This document shows positions 32,731 through 41,859 of a stretch of DNA of 64,000 nt, in pieces. Below the pieces are notes generated by a model. That model ran no database searches. It saw nothing but the letters and a program-made list of their open reading frames with translations, and was not told the DNA's origin. Source of the DNA: Dyella sp. BiH032 (lineage in GTDB: Bacteria; Pseudomonadota; Gammaproteobacteria; Xanthomonadales; Rhodanobacteraceae); NCBI RefSeq assembly GCF_031954525.1, contig NZ_CP134867.1, positions 2,604,001 to 2,668,000 of the forward strand, in the 5' to 3' direction. Numbering within the stretch: the first letter of the stretch is position 1; each line of letters begins with the position of its first letter. The position numbers and the translations under genes were made by a program.

Positions 32731-35151
32731 ATGGTTCGGCGCGCGTTTTCATGGTTCGGCGGCAGCTTCGCGCTGTCGCTCGCCATCGCCGGCGCATGGG
32801 CCGATCCGGCGCCCCCAAGGGGCATGGTGGGGATCACGGTGGATTTCGCGATTCCCGCGCAGCCGCTTTCCAGCGGGCTGATCGCCTTCGGCAAGCAGGC
32901 CAACGTGCAGGTGCTCACCGCCGGCGAGGCCATTGCCGACCTGCGCACCGAAGGCGCCATCGGCGCGCTGACGCTGGAACAGGGCATGGCCGCGCTGCTG
33001 CGCGGCACCGGCCTGGAGTACGAGCGCTTCGATGCCGGCACCGTGGTGATCAAGCGCAGTGCCCTGCCGCCGTCGGCCGGCTACTACCGCAGCAGCCTGC
33101 TGGCGGCCAAGCCCAGCGTGCCGATCGTCGCCTCGCTCGCGGCGATCCAGGTGCAGGGCACCGCGCTGGGCGACGTGGGCTATACGGCTGGCGGCACCCG
33201 CGCCGCCACCCGCACCGACACGCCGCTGGCGAAGGTGCCGCAAGCGGTGAGCATCGTCACGCGCGACCTGATGGACACGCAGCAGGCGGTGACCGTGGCC
33301 GACGCCGTGCGCAACGTGGCGGGCGTGCAGTACATGGACGGCTTCGATGGCCCCGCGCTGTTCCGCATCCGCGGCTTCAATGCCGGCAACGGCATGACCG
33401 ACGGCATGCCCAACGGCGTGGCGCGCACCGAGGACCTGCCGCCGCTGATCGGCATCGAGCGCATCGAAGTGCTGAAGGGGCCGGAGGCGATCCTCGGCGA
33501 TGCCTCGGTGAACAACAACTTCGGCGGCCTGGTGAACGTGGTGATGAAGCGGCCGCAGAGCGAGCCGGTGCGCCAGCTCAGCTGGTCGCTCGGCCGCTAC
33601 GACGGCGCGCGCCTGGGCCTGGACCTGGCCGGCGCAATGGGCGAAGGCAGCGGCTGGACCTATCGCCTGGTCGCCGCCGGCAATCATGCCGACCGCAGCG
33701 CGCAGGGTTACCGCGGGCAGCGCAGCGCGTACTTCGCGCCCTCGGTCGGCTGGGAGCGCGACGCCACCCGTTTCACGCTCGGCTACGAGAACGTCATCAA
33801 CCGCGTGCCGGGACCGGACCACACCGTGCTCCTGGGCGACACGCTGGCCACCATGTCGCCCTATGGCATCCTGGCGGGCAATCCCGGCGATCATTCGACC
33901 TATCGCACGCATCGCGCGGTCTACACGCTGGAGCAGGGGCTGGACAGCCGCTGGACCTTCCGCAGCCGCGGCCAGTACGTGCAGCAGCGCACCAGCGGCC
34001 AGGGCTGGTCGCTGACCGACGGCTACCTGAGCGGCGACGTCGACGCGACCGCGCGCAGCTTCCGTTACTCCGATGCGTTCTACACCTTGCAGAACGACCT
34101 GACCGGCGTGTTCGAGCAGGGCGACGTCTCGCACACAGTGGTGCTGGGCGTCGACTACGCGCGCACCAAAGCCGGGCGCGATCGCCAGCGCGACACGCTG
34201 AAGGTCGGCGCATCGCAGTCGTACAACCTGTTCGCCGACGCCGCGCTGCCGTCCGCGCGCGTGAGCACGGACGAGGCCACGATCGTGCAGACGCTCGGCG
34301 GCGGCGCCTGGACCACCGAGACGGGCTTGTTCCTGCAGGACCAGATGGCCCTCGGCGAGCGCTGGGACCTGCTGCTCGCGCTGCGCCGTACCTCGTACGA
34401 GCTGTCGACGTCGTGGGCCGACGGCAGCCCGCGCCGGCTGCGCAAGCACCAATGGGTGCCGAAGGCCGGCGTGCTCTACAAGCTCGCGCCCGCGGTGGCG
34501 CTTTATGCCAACCACACCACCGGCTTCCAGGCCAATTCGTTGCTCGGGGAGAACGGGCAGCCGCTGCCGCCGGCGAAGTCGCGGCAATGGGAAGCCGGCA
34601 CGCGCATCGACCTGTTCCAGCAGCGCGCGCGCCTCAACGTCGCCTGGTACCGCATCACGCTGGACCACAGCGTCGACTACATCTCTCCGGAGCCGCCGTA
34701 TTTCGCGACGCCCGGCCCCGGCCAGACCAATCACGGCGTGGAAGTGGAGTTCGCCGGCCAGATCACGCGCGGCCTCGAAGGCGTGCTCAATTACACCAAC
34801 GCCAGCATCCGCAACGACGACGGCACCCAGCCCGTCGCCGCACCCAGGCAGCTGCTCAGCGCCTGGGCCAGCTATCGCTTCCAGCGCGGGCCGCTGCAAT
34901 CCTGGGGCGTCGCCGCCGGCATCGCCGCGCGCAGCCGCAGCGTCGGCCGCCTGCAGGGCGGCGGCTACTTCGACATTCCCGGCCAGGCCAGCGTCGACGC
35001 CAACGTCACCTACTACGGCGATGCCTGGCGCCTCACCCTCGGGGTGAAGAACCTCCTCGACCGCACCCTCTACGCCATCAACGCCGACCAGAGCTTCGTG
35101 CCGGTGCGGCAGGGGCGGATGGCGATGGTGACGGGGGTGTACGACTTCTGA
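32731..35151 (+). CDS. TonB-dependent siderophore receptor with N-terminal signalling (STN) domain
   Basis: 806 residues from ATG 32731 (GGGGGA upstream). Signal peptide is residues about 1-25. The STN/secretin-TonB short N-terminal domain covers about 32-110 (VDFAIPAQPLSSGLIAFGKQ, LTLEQGMAALLRGTGLEYER), which contacts FecR. The plug covers about 155-290 (VPQAVSIVTRDLMDTQQAVT, IRGFNAGNGMTDGMPNGVAR, VLKGPEAILGD). The beta-barrel runs to the C-terminus (GRMAMVTGVYDF, terminal Phe). FpvA/FecA-like, importing a ferric siderophore whose identity is unknown. Transcription is probably controlled by the adjoining sigma factor. The stop lies 3 bp from the convergent DUF535 gene. Confidence 0.94.
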   Translation: MVRRAFSWFGGSFALSLAIAGAWADPAPPRGMVGITVDFAIPAQPLSSGLIAFGKQANVQVLTAGEAIADLRTEGAIGALTLEQGMAALLRGTGLEYERFDAGTVVIKRSALPPSAGYYRSSLLAAKPSVPIVASLAAIQVQGTALGDVGYTAGGTRAATRTDTPLAKVPQAVSIVTRDLMDTQQAVTVADAVRNVAGVQYMDGFDGPALFRIRGFNAGNGMTDGMPNGVARTEDLPPLIGIERIEVLKGPEAILGDASVNNNFGGLVNVVMKRPQSEPVRQLSWSLGRYDGARLGLDLAGAMGEGSGWTYRLVAAGNHADRSAQGYRGQRSAYFAPSVGWERDATRFTLGYENVINRVPGPDHTVLLGDTLATMSPYGILAGNPGDHSTYRTHRAVYTLEQGLDSRWTFRSRGQYVQQRTSGQGWSLTDGYLSGDVDATARSFRYSDAFYTLQNDLTGVFEQGDVSHTVVLGVDYARTKAGRDRQRDTLKVGASQSYNLFADAALPSARVSTDEATIVQTLGGGAWTTETGLFLQDQMALGERWDLLLALRRTSYELSTSWADGSPRRLRKHQWVPKAGVLYKLAPAVALYANHTTGFQANSLLGENGQPLPPAKSRQWEAGTRIDLFQQRARLNVAWYRITLDHSVDYISPEPPYFATPGPGQTNHGVEVEFAGQITRGLEGVLNYTNASIRNDDGTQPVAAPRQLLSAWASYRFQRGPLQSWGVAAGIAARSRSVGRLQGGGYFDIPGQASVDANVTYYGDAWRLTLGVKNLLDRTLYAINADQSFVPVRQGRMAMVTGVYDF

Positions 35152-35154
35152 GCC

Positions 35155-36192
35155 TCACGCCAGCGCGCGAGGCCCCAGGCCGGCCGCGGGGGCGGCTTCG
35201 CGCGCCGCGCGCCGGACGCTTTCCGCCGAAGGCGATGGTGCCGGCGCCGTCGGCACCCGCCAATCCATCGCCCGCAGGAATACCGCACGGGCCTCGTCAA
35301 GGAATTGTTCGCGCCGGCGGCGCGCCGCGCGGTGCTTGCTGGGCAGGGTGCGGATGGGGCGGCGGGCGCCGAAGCGGGGGAGTTCGTAGAAGCCGTCTTC
35401 GCCGGGAACGCCGCCGTTCTCGCGCCAGAAGGCATCGTAGTCGGCGTGGATCTGCGCGGCGAACGGGTGCGCCGCCTTGGCCACGCCGCGCAGGCGTTCG
35501 ATGCCGTACAGGCGGGCGAGCACGCGGACGAGGGTGAGCAGCAGGGTCTTCGGGCGCACGCCGTGGCTGCCCCGGGTGAAGGCGCGGATCGGGTTGCGCC
35601 CCAGGAACGACCAGGCGCCCTGGATCGCGCCGATCAGCAGGCCTTCCTCGCCGCCGAAGGTGAAGCTGCAGGAGGACAGCACCTCCTTGTCGTTGCTGAC
35701 CAGGTAAAGGCCCAGTTCGCCCATGGCGCGCACCGCGGGCTTGCGCAGGTGCAGGTGCACGGGCGTGCCGTCGCGCAGGCGCAAAGTGCCGATGCGCACG
35801 TCGTGCCCGCGCAGCAGCTTGTCGCGCAGGCGCGGCGGAAAGCGTTCCAGCAGGAAGCGGTAATGGGCCTGCAGCAGGCGCATGCGGGCGTCCGGCCCGA
35901 GCTCGCGCGACATGAAGGGCCGGTGCCAGCGGCCGTACAGGCCGGGATCGGCGCGGACCGCCTGGCGCATGGCCTCGGCGCCGTCCAGAAAACGCAGCCA
36001 GTTCAGCTGGCGGGGGAGATGGGCCAGGCTATGGCGGGCATAGTGCGCGTAGCCGCGCAGCTGGCGAAGATTCGGGGCATGGCCCAGGTCCCATCGCCCG
36101 CGGAAGGATTGCAACAGCAATACCCCGCCCGCCCGCGGTGCCACCGCGTCGGCAACGCCGTCCATCCACCCTTCGCTTACTGCTGCCTTCAT
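35155..36192 (-). CDS. VirK/YbjX family protein (DUF535)
   Basis: 345 residues. DUF535 hallmarks: RAGGVLLLQSFRGRWDLGHA, LAHLPRQLNWLRFLDG, MRLLQAHYRFLLERFPPRLR, ELGLYLVSNDKEVLSSCSFT, GEEGLLIGAIQGAWSFLGRN, and KTLLLTLVRVLARLYGIERL. No signal peptide or transmembrane helix. VirK in Shigella/Salmonella and YbjX in E. coli affect envelope protein localisation or antimicrobial-peptide resistance; the biochemistry is unknown. It stands alone, convergent with the TonB receptor. Confidence 0.87.
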   Translation of the reverse strand: MKAAVSEGWMDGVADAVAPRAGGVLLLQSFRGRWDLGHAPNLRQLRGYAHYARHSLAHLPRQLNWLRFLDGAEAMRQAVRADPGLYGRWHRPFMSRELGPDARMRLLQAHYRFLLERFPPRLRDKLLRGHDVRIGTLRLRDGTPVHLHLRKPAVRAMGELGLYLVSNDKEVLSSCSFTFGGEEGLLIGAIQGAWSFLGRNPIRAFTRGSHGVRPKTLLLTLVRVLARLYGIERLRGVAKAAHPFAAQIHADYDAFWRENGGVPGEDGFYELPRFGARRPIRTLPSKHRAARRRREQFLDEARAVFLRAMDWRVPTAPAPSPSAESVRRAAREAAPAAGLGPRALA

Positions 36193-36355
36193 GACGATTC
36201 CAGTCCAAAGCCGCTTGAACGGAAACCAAGACGGGCGAGGGCGGAATTTTTGAAATCCCGGGTGAAGGCGCCGTCAAAACGCCACTTTGAGTTGGCATCG
36301 CAAAAGTTTGCCGGCCGGGGCGTTCCGCTGCGGGAATCAGGCTTGCCGCGCCTGC

Positions 36356-36736
36356 TCAGGCATCCCAGCTCACATCGTCGTCGAAGGCGAGGTTGTCGGC
36401 CGGCTCCCCGGTGATCGCTTCGCGCAGGGGCGTCATCTGGCGATTCACTTCGTGGCACCAGTGCTCCATGGATTCGCTGAGCACGCGGGCACGGGCTTGC
36501 GCTTCGACTTCATCCAGCGGGGTGACGATGGCCTCGTAGATCGCAGTGAGTTCTTCGAGGGAAACGAGCGTGCCGGCGACGCGGTGGTAATCGCCCAGGC
36601 GTGCATGCAGCTGTTCCAGGCTGCGGTACAACGGGGCCGGGAAGTCGCCGGGGAGACCGGTGAGGAGCGCGTTGAGCTCGCCCAGGTCGAAGCTGATCAG
36701 CGGGGCGTGGACGAGGGCGGGCGTGGGAGAAGACAT
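36356..36736 (-). CDS. hypothetical helical protein
   Basis: 126 residues, acidic, starting MSSPTPALVHAPLISFDLGE with GGAG about eight bases before ATG 36736. Predicted largely helical (LGELNALLTGLPGDFPAPLY, LEQLHARLGDYHRVAGTLVS, LDEVEAQARARVLSESMEHW). There is no signal peptide, no membrane segment and no recognised motif. It lies downstream of glgX in the same direction after a 134-bp gap, and may be a separate unit. Function not assigned. Confidence 0.68.
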   Translation of the reverse strand: MSSPTPALVHAPLISFDLGELNALLTGLPGDFPAPLYRSLEQLHARLGDYHRVAGTLVSLEELTAIYEAIVTPLDEVEAQARARVLSESMEHWCHEVNRQMTPLREAITGEPADNLAFDDDVSWDA

Positions 36737-36870
36737 GGCGGGCTCCGGCGGGGTGGCCTATGTTCGCGCGTGCGGAGTGAGAGGGAAACACTCATTGGGG
36801 ACTTGGCTTGCGTGCCGCTGCGGCTTCACCGCGCCGTAGGCCCCCGAATCCGAACCCGAGTGCCTGTGGG

Positions 36871-39069
36871 TCACTGTGCCTCGCGCCGGTTCCTCGCGCG
36901 CAGCAGGCATAGCGTGCGCGGCGGCAACAGCATGGGGCTGGGGCTGTCGTAGCGGCTGCCTTCCTGCAGGGTGGTGTCGGTGGACAGCAGCAGGCGCCAG
37001 TCCTCCACCTCGTCCATGCCCGGCAGGTGGAAATGCAGGGGCTGCTCGCCGCCGTGCACGATCAGCAGCAGGCTCACGTCGTCGCCCATGCGCCGGATGC
37101 CGGTGGGGCTGGCGCGGCCGTCCAGCAGCATGCCGAGCGTGCGGTTGGCGGGGTCGTTCCAGTGCTCTTCCTCCATGGGTTCGCCGCCGGGCGTAAGCCA
37201 GGTGACATCGCGCACGCCGAACAGCTCGTCCGGCTCGCCGGTGAGGAAGCGGTTGCGGCGCAGCAGGGTGTAGCGCTTGCGCAGCGAGACGAGCTTGCGC
37301 ACGAAGCGCACCAGGTCCTCGTTGGCGGTCGGGCCGCGCCAGTCCAGCCAGGCCAGTTCGTTGTCCTGGCAATAGGCGTTGTTGTTGCCCTGCTGCGTGC
37401 GGGCGAACTCGTCGCCGGCCAGCAGCATCGGCGTGCCGCGCGACAACAGCAGGGAGGCGAGCAGGTTGCGGCATTGCTTGGCGCGCAGTTCATTGATCGC
37501 TTCGTCGTCGGTCTGGCCTTCCACGCCGTAGTTGGCGCTGAGGTTGTGGTCCGAGCCGTCGCGGTTGTCTTCGCCGTTCGCTTCGTTGTGCTTGCTTTCG
37601 TAGCTGACCAGGTCGGCCAGGGTGAAGCCATCGTGTGCGGTCACGAAGTTGACCGAGGCATACGGCCGCCGGCCGCGCCGGTCGAACAGGTCGGCCGAGC
37701 CGGTGAGGCGTGTGGCCAGTTCGCCGACGAGTCCCTCGTCGCCGCGCCAGAAGCCGCGCACAGTGTCGCGGAACTTGTCGTTCCATTCGGCCCAGCCGGG
37801 CGGAAAGCCGCCGGTCTGGTAGCCGCCGGGGCCCAGGTCCCACGGTTCGGCGATCAGCTTGACGCGGCTGAGCACCGGGTCCTGCCCGCAGGCGTCGAGG
37901 AAGCCGCCGCCCTGGTCGAAGCCGTGCCATTCGCGGCCCAGGATGGTGGCCAGGTCGAAACGGAAGCCGTCCACGCGCATGTCGCGCGCCCAGTAGCGCA
38001 GCGAATCGGTGACCAGTTGCAACGGGCGCGGATGGCTGAGGTTGAGCGTGTTGCCGGTGCCGGTGTCGTTGATGTAATGCCGCGGATCGTCCGCCAGGCG
38101 GTAGTAGCTGCGGTTGTCGATGCCGCGCAGCGACAGCGTCGGCCCCAGCTCGTTGCCTTCGGCCGTGTGGTTGTAGACCACGTCCAGCAGCACCTCCAGC
38201 CCGGCGTCGTGGAAGTGCGAGACCATCGACTTGAACTCGTCGATGCTATGGGTGGCCAGATAGCGCGGATGCGGCGCGAAGAAGGCCAGCGTGTTGTAGC
38301 CCCAGTAGTTGCGCAGGCCCTTGTCCAGCAGGTGCCGGTCGTCGACGAAGGCGTGCACGGGCAGCAGTTCCACCGCGGTGACGCCGAGCGAACGGATGTA
38401 GTCGATCACTTCCTGCGAAGCGAGCCCCGCGCAGCTGCCGCGCCGCTCCGGTGGCACGCCGGGATGGCGCATGGTGTAGCCACGGACGTGGGCTTCGTAG
38501 ATGACCGTGTTTTCCCACGGCACGCGCGGCGCGCGGTGGCGGCCCCAGGTGAAGGCGGGATCGATCACGCGCGCCTTCGGCACGTAGGGTGCGCTGTCGC
38601 GCGTATCGAACGACAGGTCGCGATCGCGGTGGCCGAGGGTGTAGCCGAACACGGCGTCGTTCCACACCAGCTCGCCGACGATGTGCTTGGCGTAGGGATC
38701 GACCAGCAGCTTGTTCGGATTGAAGCGATGGCCTTCGTCCGGCTCGTAGGGGCCGTGCACGCGGTAGCCGTAGATCTGGCCGGGGCGCGCGTCGGGCAGG
38801 TAGCCGTGCCATACCTCGTCGGTGTACTCGGGCAGAGCGATGCGCTCGGTCTCCTTGCCGTCGCGGTCGAACAGGCACAGCTCCACCTTGGTGGCATGCG
38901 CCGAGAACAGCGCGAAGTTGACGCCCAGCCCGTCCCAGGTGGCGCCGAGCGGATAGGGCAGGCCTTCGCGCACGCGCGATGGCCGGCGGGCGGGATGCGG
39001 GGCCGCGTCGCGCGGATCGACGGGAGGCACGGGACGCGCCTCCTCAGGCGGCGCCGTCTTCGTGTCCAC
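36871..39069 (-). CDS. glgX: glycogen debranching enzyme GlgX
   Basis: 732 residues from GTG 39069 (GAGGACAGCG upstream), overlapping the DUF2934 gene. An N-terminal CBM48 covers about 35-150 (PYPLGATWDGLGVNFALFSA). The GH13 catalytic barrel follows: LEVLLDVVYNHTAEGNE, nucleophile Asp in MRVDGFRFDLAT, acid Glu in VKLIAEPWDLGPGG, and Asp in NFVTAHDGFTLAD. The C-terminal beta-sandwich is present. It removes short alpha-1,6 branches from glycogen trimmed by phosphorylase. Last gene of the alpha-glucan/trehalose operon, where its linear products can feed TreY and MalQ. Full length. Confidence 0.96.
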   Translation of the reverse strand: MDTKTAPPEEARPVPPVDPRDAAPHPARRPSRVREGLPYPLGATWDGLGVNFALFSAHATKVELCLFDRDGKETERIALPEYTDEVWHGYLPDARPGQIYGYRVHGPYEPDEGHRFNPNKLLVDPYAKHIVGELVWNDAVFGYTLGHRDRDLSFDTRDSAPYVPKARVIDPAFTWGRHRAPRVPWENTVIYEAHVRGYTMRHPGVPPERRGSCAGLASQEVIDYIRSLGVTAVELLPVHAFVDDRHLLDKGLRNYWGYNTLAFFAPHPRYLATHSIDEFKSMVSHFHDAGLEVLLDVVYNHTAEGNELGPTLSLRGIDNRSYYRLADDPRHYINDTGTGNTLNLSHPRPLQLVTDSLRYWARDMRVDGFRFDLATILGREWHGFDQGGGFLDACGQDPVLSRVKLIAEPWDLGPGGYQTGGFPPGWAEWNDKFRDTVRGFWRGDEGLVGELATRLTGSADLFDRRGRRPYASVNFVTAHDGFTLADLVSYESKHNEANGEDNRDGSDHNLSANYGVEGQTDDEAINELRAKQCRNLLASLLLSRGTPMLLAGDEFARTQQGNNNAYCQDNELAWLDWRGPTANEDLVRFVRKLVSLRKRYTLLRRNRFLTGEPDELFGVRDVTWLTPGGEPMEEEHWNDPANRTLGMLLDGRASPTGIRRMGDDVSLLLIVHGGEQPLHFHLPGMDEVEDWRLLLSTDTTLQEGSRYDSPSPMLLPPRTLCLLRARNRREAQ

Positions 39070-39256
39070 CGCTGTCCTCGGCTTCCACCAGCCGGGTCGC
39101 CGCGTACCAGTGGCGCTGCTCCTGGCCGGAGGGACAGCCTTCGGCCTCCCAGATGTGGTGGGCCAGCTCGCGGATGCGCTGCTCGCGCTCGCCGCTGCCG
39201 TCCTGCCCGCGCATAGGCTCCTTATTCGATGAATCGCTGCTCGATGGGTCGCTCAT
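39044..39256 (-). CDS. DUF2934 small protein
   Basis: 70 residues from ATG 39256 (GGAGG upstream), with start overlapping the treY stop (ATGA) and end overlapping glgX by 26 bp. The Ser/Asp-rich start (MSDPSSSDSSNK) is followed by the DUF2934 helix motif (REQRIRELAHHIWEAEGCPS, GQEQRHWYAATRLVEAE). A DUF2934 gene in this place between treY and glgX also occurs, from memory, in Pseudomonas aeruginosa, which argues for a functional link with alpha-glucan or trehalose metabolism. Biochemistry unknown. Confidence 0.85.
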   Translation of the reverse strand: MSDPSSSDSSNKEPMRGQDGSGEREQRIRELAHHIWEAEGCPSGQEQRHWYAATRLVEAEDSGGHEDGAA

Positions 39257-41859
39257 GTCGCCTCCTCGTCCTGCGCGTACAGCACCGCCACCGGCAGTTG
39301 CGCGAACAGCGCCGAGCACAGCCAGTCGGATGCCTCGCCGGGCATCGCGCGCCGTCCGCCCAGCATGTCCAGGAAGCCGCGCGGCGGCGGGTCTTCAGGA
39401 CGCAGTCTGCCGTCGCCCCAGTGTTCTTCCGGTATGCGTGGCGTGGACATTCCGCGCAGCCAGCCGGAACACAGATGCGGTACGGCGACGATCAGGCGAT
39501 GACCGTGGCAGTGCCGCTCGAACGCCAGTACCCGTTCGCGCGCGGCGCCATCGACCGCCACCGCCCGATAGCCGCCTTCGCTGAACAGCGCTGGCGCATG
39601 CCGGCGCAGGCAGAGCAGCCGTCCCAGCAACCATTGCTTGATGGCTCCGTCACGGAACCTTTCCAGCATGGCGGAAACGGCCGCGTTGGAGGCCAGCGCA
39701 TCGCCGCGCGCGGCGTAGTCGACGGGACGGCGGTTGTCGGGGTCGACCAGCGACTGGTCCCAGAACTCCGTGCCCTGGTACAGGTCCGGCAGGCCGGGCA
39801 TGGTGTTGCGCAAGACCAGGGCGGCCAGCCCCTTGGCAGCGCCGGGCGCGTCGAGTTCGCGCGCGGTCGCGGCGATCTCGCGCAAGGTGGCGGCGAGCGC
39901 GGGCGATTCGAACAGCGCGCGCAGCAGCGTTTGCGCGGCGCGTTCATAGGTTTCGTCCGGCGCGGTCCAGCTGGTGTGCAGGCGGGCTTCGCGCAGGGCT
40001 TTCATCCACCAGCCGTAGAGACGGTCGCGATAGGCGGACAGCGCGTCGGCCTGGCCGGTGTCCAACCCCAGCGGCCACGCCGCCACCAGGGTCTGCAGCA
40101 GCATCGAGAGATCGGCAGCGTCGATGCTGGCATGCGCCTGCAGGGTGCGGATCCAGGCATCGGCGCGCAGCGTCCATTCGTCCGCCAGCTCGCTGAGCAC
40201 GGCCAGCCGGGCGCGCGTGTCCTCGCCGCGTTTGTGGTCGTGCGTGGCGGTGGCGTTGAGGCTGTGTGGGTGTTGCTCCGCGCGGCGCCGCATGGCGGCG
40301 TGGAAGGCATCGACGTCCAGCGCGAACCGTGCCGGGTCGCTGCCGACTTCGTTGCGGGACAGCAGCACGCCGTAGCGATAGCCGGCCGTGTCTTCCACCG
40401 CTTTCGCGCACAGCGGCGCGGCCAATTGCTCGAAGCGCTGGCGCGCCATCTTCAGGGCGACGCCGGCCGGGCCCGGCATGGTCGCGGGCACGCGTTCGAG
40501 CAGTTGCCGGCGCAGCCATTCGCGGGCGGGTCGGTCGTCGGCGCGGCCGTCGCGCGCGGCCAGCTCGAACGCCTCGGCGAGCGCGTCGCGTTCCGCCGCG
40601 GTGGCCGTGGCCGCGCCGAGGTAGCTGCGGTACACCGGCAGGCGCGCCAGCACGCTGTACAGCGCGCGCGCCAGTGCGGCGGGTGGCAGGTCGCCGTCTT
40701 CCGGTTGCGTGGTGAGGTAGGCCTCCCACTGGCGCAGGCAGCGGACGAAATCGCTGCGCAGGCCGTAGCGCAGCCACAGCCGCCGGGCGCGGCGTTCTTC
40801 ACGGCGGAAGTCCGGCGCGCGGCCCGTGCAGGCCTGCCAGTGGCGGGCGAGCGCGGCGCGTCCGCGCGGGTCGTGCTGCACGGCGCCGATGGCATCCATC
40901 GCGTCATAGCCGGTGGTGCCTTCCACCGGCCAGTCGCGCGGCAGCCTTTCATCGGCGGCGAGGATCTTCTCCACGTACAGGCGCACGGCGGGCGCCGGCC
41001 GCCCGGAACGCGCGGCCGCCTCGTCCATCGCCGCGCGCAGGCGCCGCAGGTAGAGCCGCGGATTGGCGATGCCGTCGACGTGGTCTATCCGCAGCCCGTC
41101 CACCCAGCCGCGCGCGATCAGCGCCAGGGGCAGGGCATGCACGGCGTCGAAGGCTTCCTCGTGGTCCATGTCCAGCGCGACCAGCGTGTCGATGTCGAAG
41201 AAGCGCCGGTAATTGACCACGTCCGCGGAGCTGCGCCACCACGCGGGCCGGTAATGCTGCAGTTCCAGGAGCCGTCGCATCACGTTCGGCGGCAGCGGAA
41301 GATCCAGCGGCAGCGCCAGGCCGCGCAGGAAGTCGAGCGAGCCATCGGCCAGCGGCAGGCGCAGTTCGCCGTAGGCCAGCTCGGTGTCGGGCTCGCCGGC
41401 GCGCGTGAGCGTCAGTCCGCCTTCGGCCAGGACTTCGGACAGCGGCTTGGCCAGCACCGGCAGCCAGATGCGTCCCTCGGTCTCGGGCGAGCCCCAGTCG
41501 ACATCGAACCAGGCGGCGTGGCGGCTGTCGCGGCCGCGCCGCAGCACGTCACGCCACCACGGATTCTCGGTGGAGGCGGCCATGTGATTGGGCACGATGT
41601 CGAGCAGCAGGCCCATGTCGTGCGCGCGCAGGGCGGTGACCAAGGCTTCCAGCGCGTCTTCGCCGCCGAGCGCGGAACTGACGCGAGTGGGATCGACCAC
41701 GTCGTAGCCATGCGTGGAGCCCGTGCAGGCCTGCGCGATCGGCGAGAGATAAAGGTGGCTGACGCCCAGCGATGCGTAGTAGGGCACCTGCGCTGCGGCG
41801 GCGCGCAGGTCGAAGCCCTCGTGCAGTTGCAGGCGGGCGGTGGCGGTCCAGGGTTTCAT
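39253..41859 (-). CDS. treY: malto-oligosyltrehalose synthase TreY
   Basis: 868 residues from ATG 41859, overlapping the malQ stop (ATGA). GH13 features: ATARLQLHEGFDLRAAAAQV, HLYLSPIAQACTGSTHGYDV, DIVPNHMAAST, nucleophile Asp in VDGLRIDHVDGIANPRLYLR, acid Glu in RLYVEKILAADERL, and SLNATATHDHKRGEDTRARL. It isomerises the reducing-end glucose of linear alpha-1,4-glucan to an alpha,alpha-1,1-trehalosyl end, which TreZ then releases. The length fits the proteobacterial family. It forms one translationally coupled chain with malQ and treZ. Confidence 0.96.
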   Translation of the reverse strand: MKPWTATARLQLHEGFDLRAAAAQVPYYASLGVSHLYLSPIAQACTGSTHGYDVVDPTRVSSALGGEDALEALVTALRAHDMGLLLDIVPNHMAASTENPWWRDVLRRGRDSRHAAWFDVDWGSPETEGRIWLPVLAKPLSEVLAEGGLTLTRAGEPDTELAYGELRLPLADGSLDFLRGLALPLDLPLPPNVMRRLLELQHYRPAWWRSSADVVNYRRFFDIDTLVALDMDHEEAFDAVHALPLALIARGWVDGLRIDHVDGIANPRLYLRRLRAAMDEAAARSGRPAPAVRLYVEKILAADERLPRDWPVEGTTGYDAMDAIGAVQHDPRGRAALARHWQACTGRAPDFRREERRARRLWLRYGLRSDFVRCLRQWEAYLTTQPEDGDLPPAALARALYSVLARLPVYRSYLGAATATAAERDALAEAFELAARDGRADDRPAREWLRRQLLERVPATMPGPAGVALKMARQRFEQLAAPLCAKAVEDTAGYRYGVLLSRNEVGSDPARFALDVDAFHAAMRRRAEQHPHSLNATATHDHKRGEDTRARLAVLSELADEWTLRADAWIRTLQAHASIDAADLSMLLQTLVAAWPLGLDTGQADALSAYRDRLYGWWMKALREARLHTSWTAPDETYERAAQTLLRALFESPALAATLREIAATARELDAPGAAKGLAALVLRNTMPGLPDLYQGTEFWDQSLVDPDNRRPVDYAARGDALASNAAVSAMLERFRDGAIKQWLLGRLLCLRRHAPALFSEGGYRAVAVDGAARERVLAFERHCHGHRLIVAVPHLCSGWLRGMSTPRIPEEHWGDGRLRPEDPPPRGFLDMLGGRRAMPGEASDWLCSALFAQLPVAVLYAQDEEAT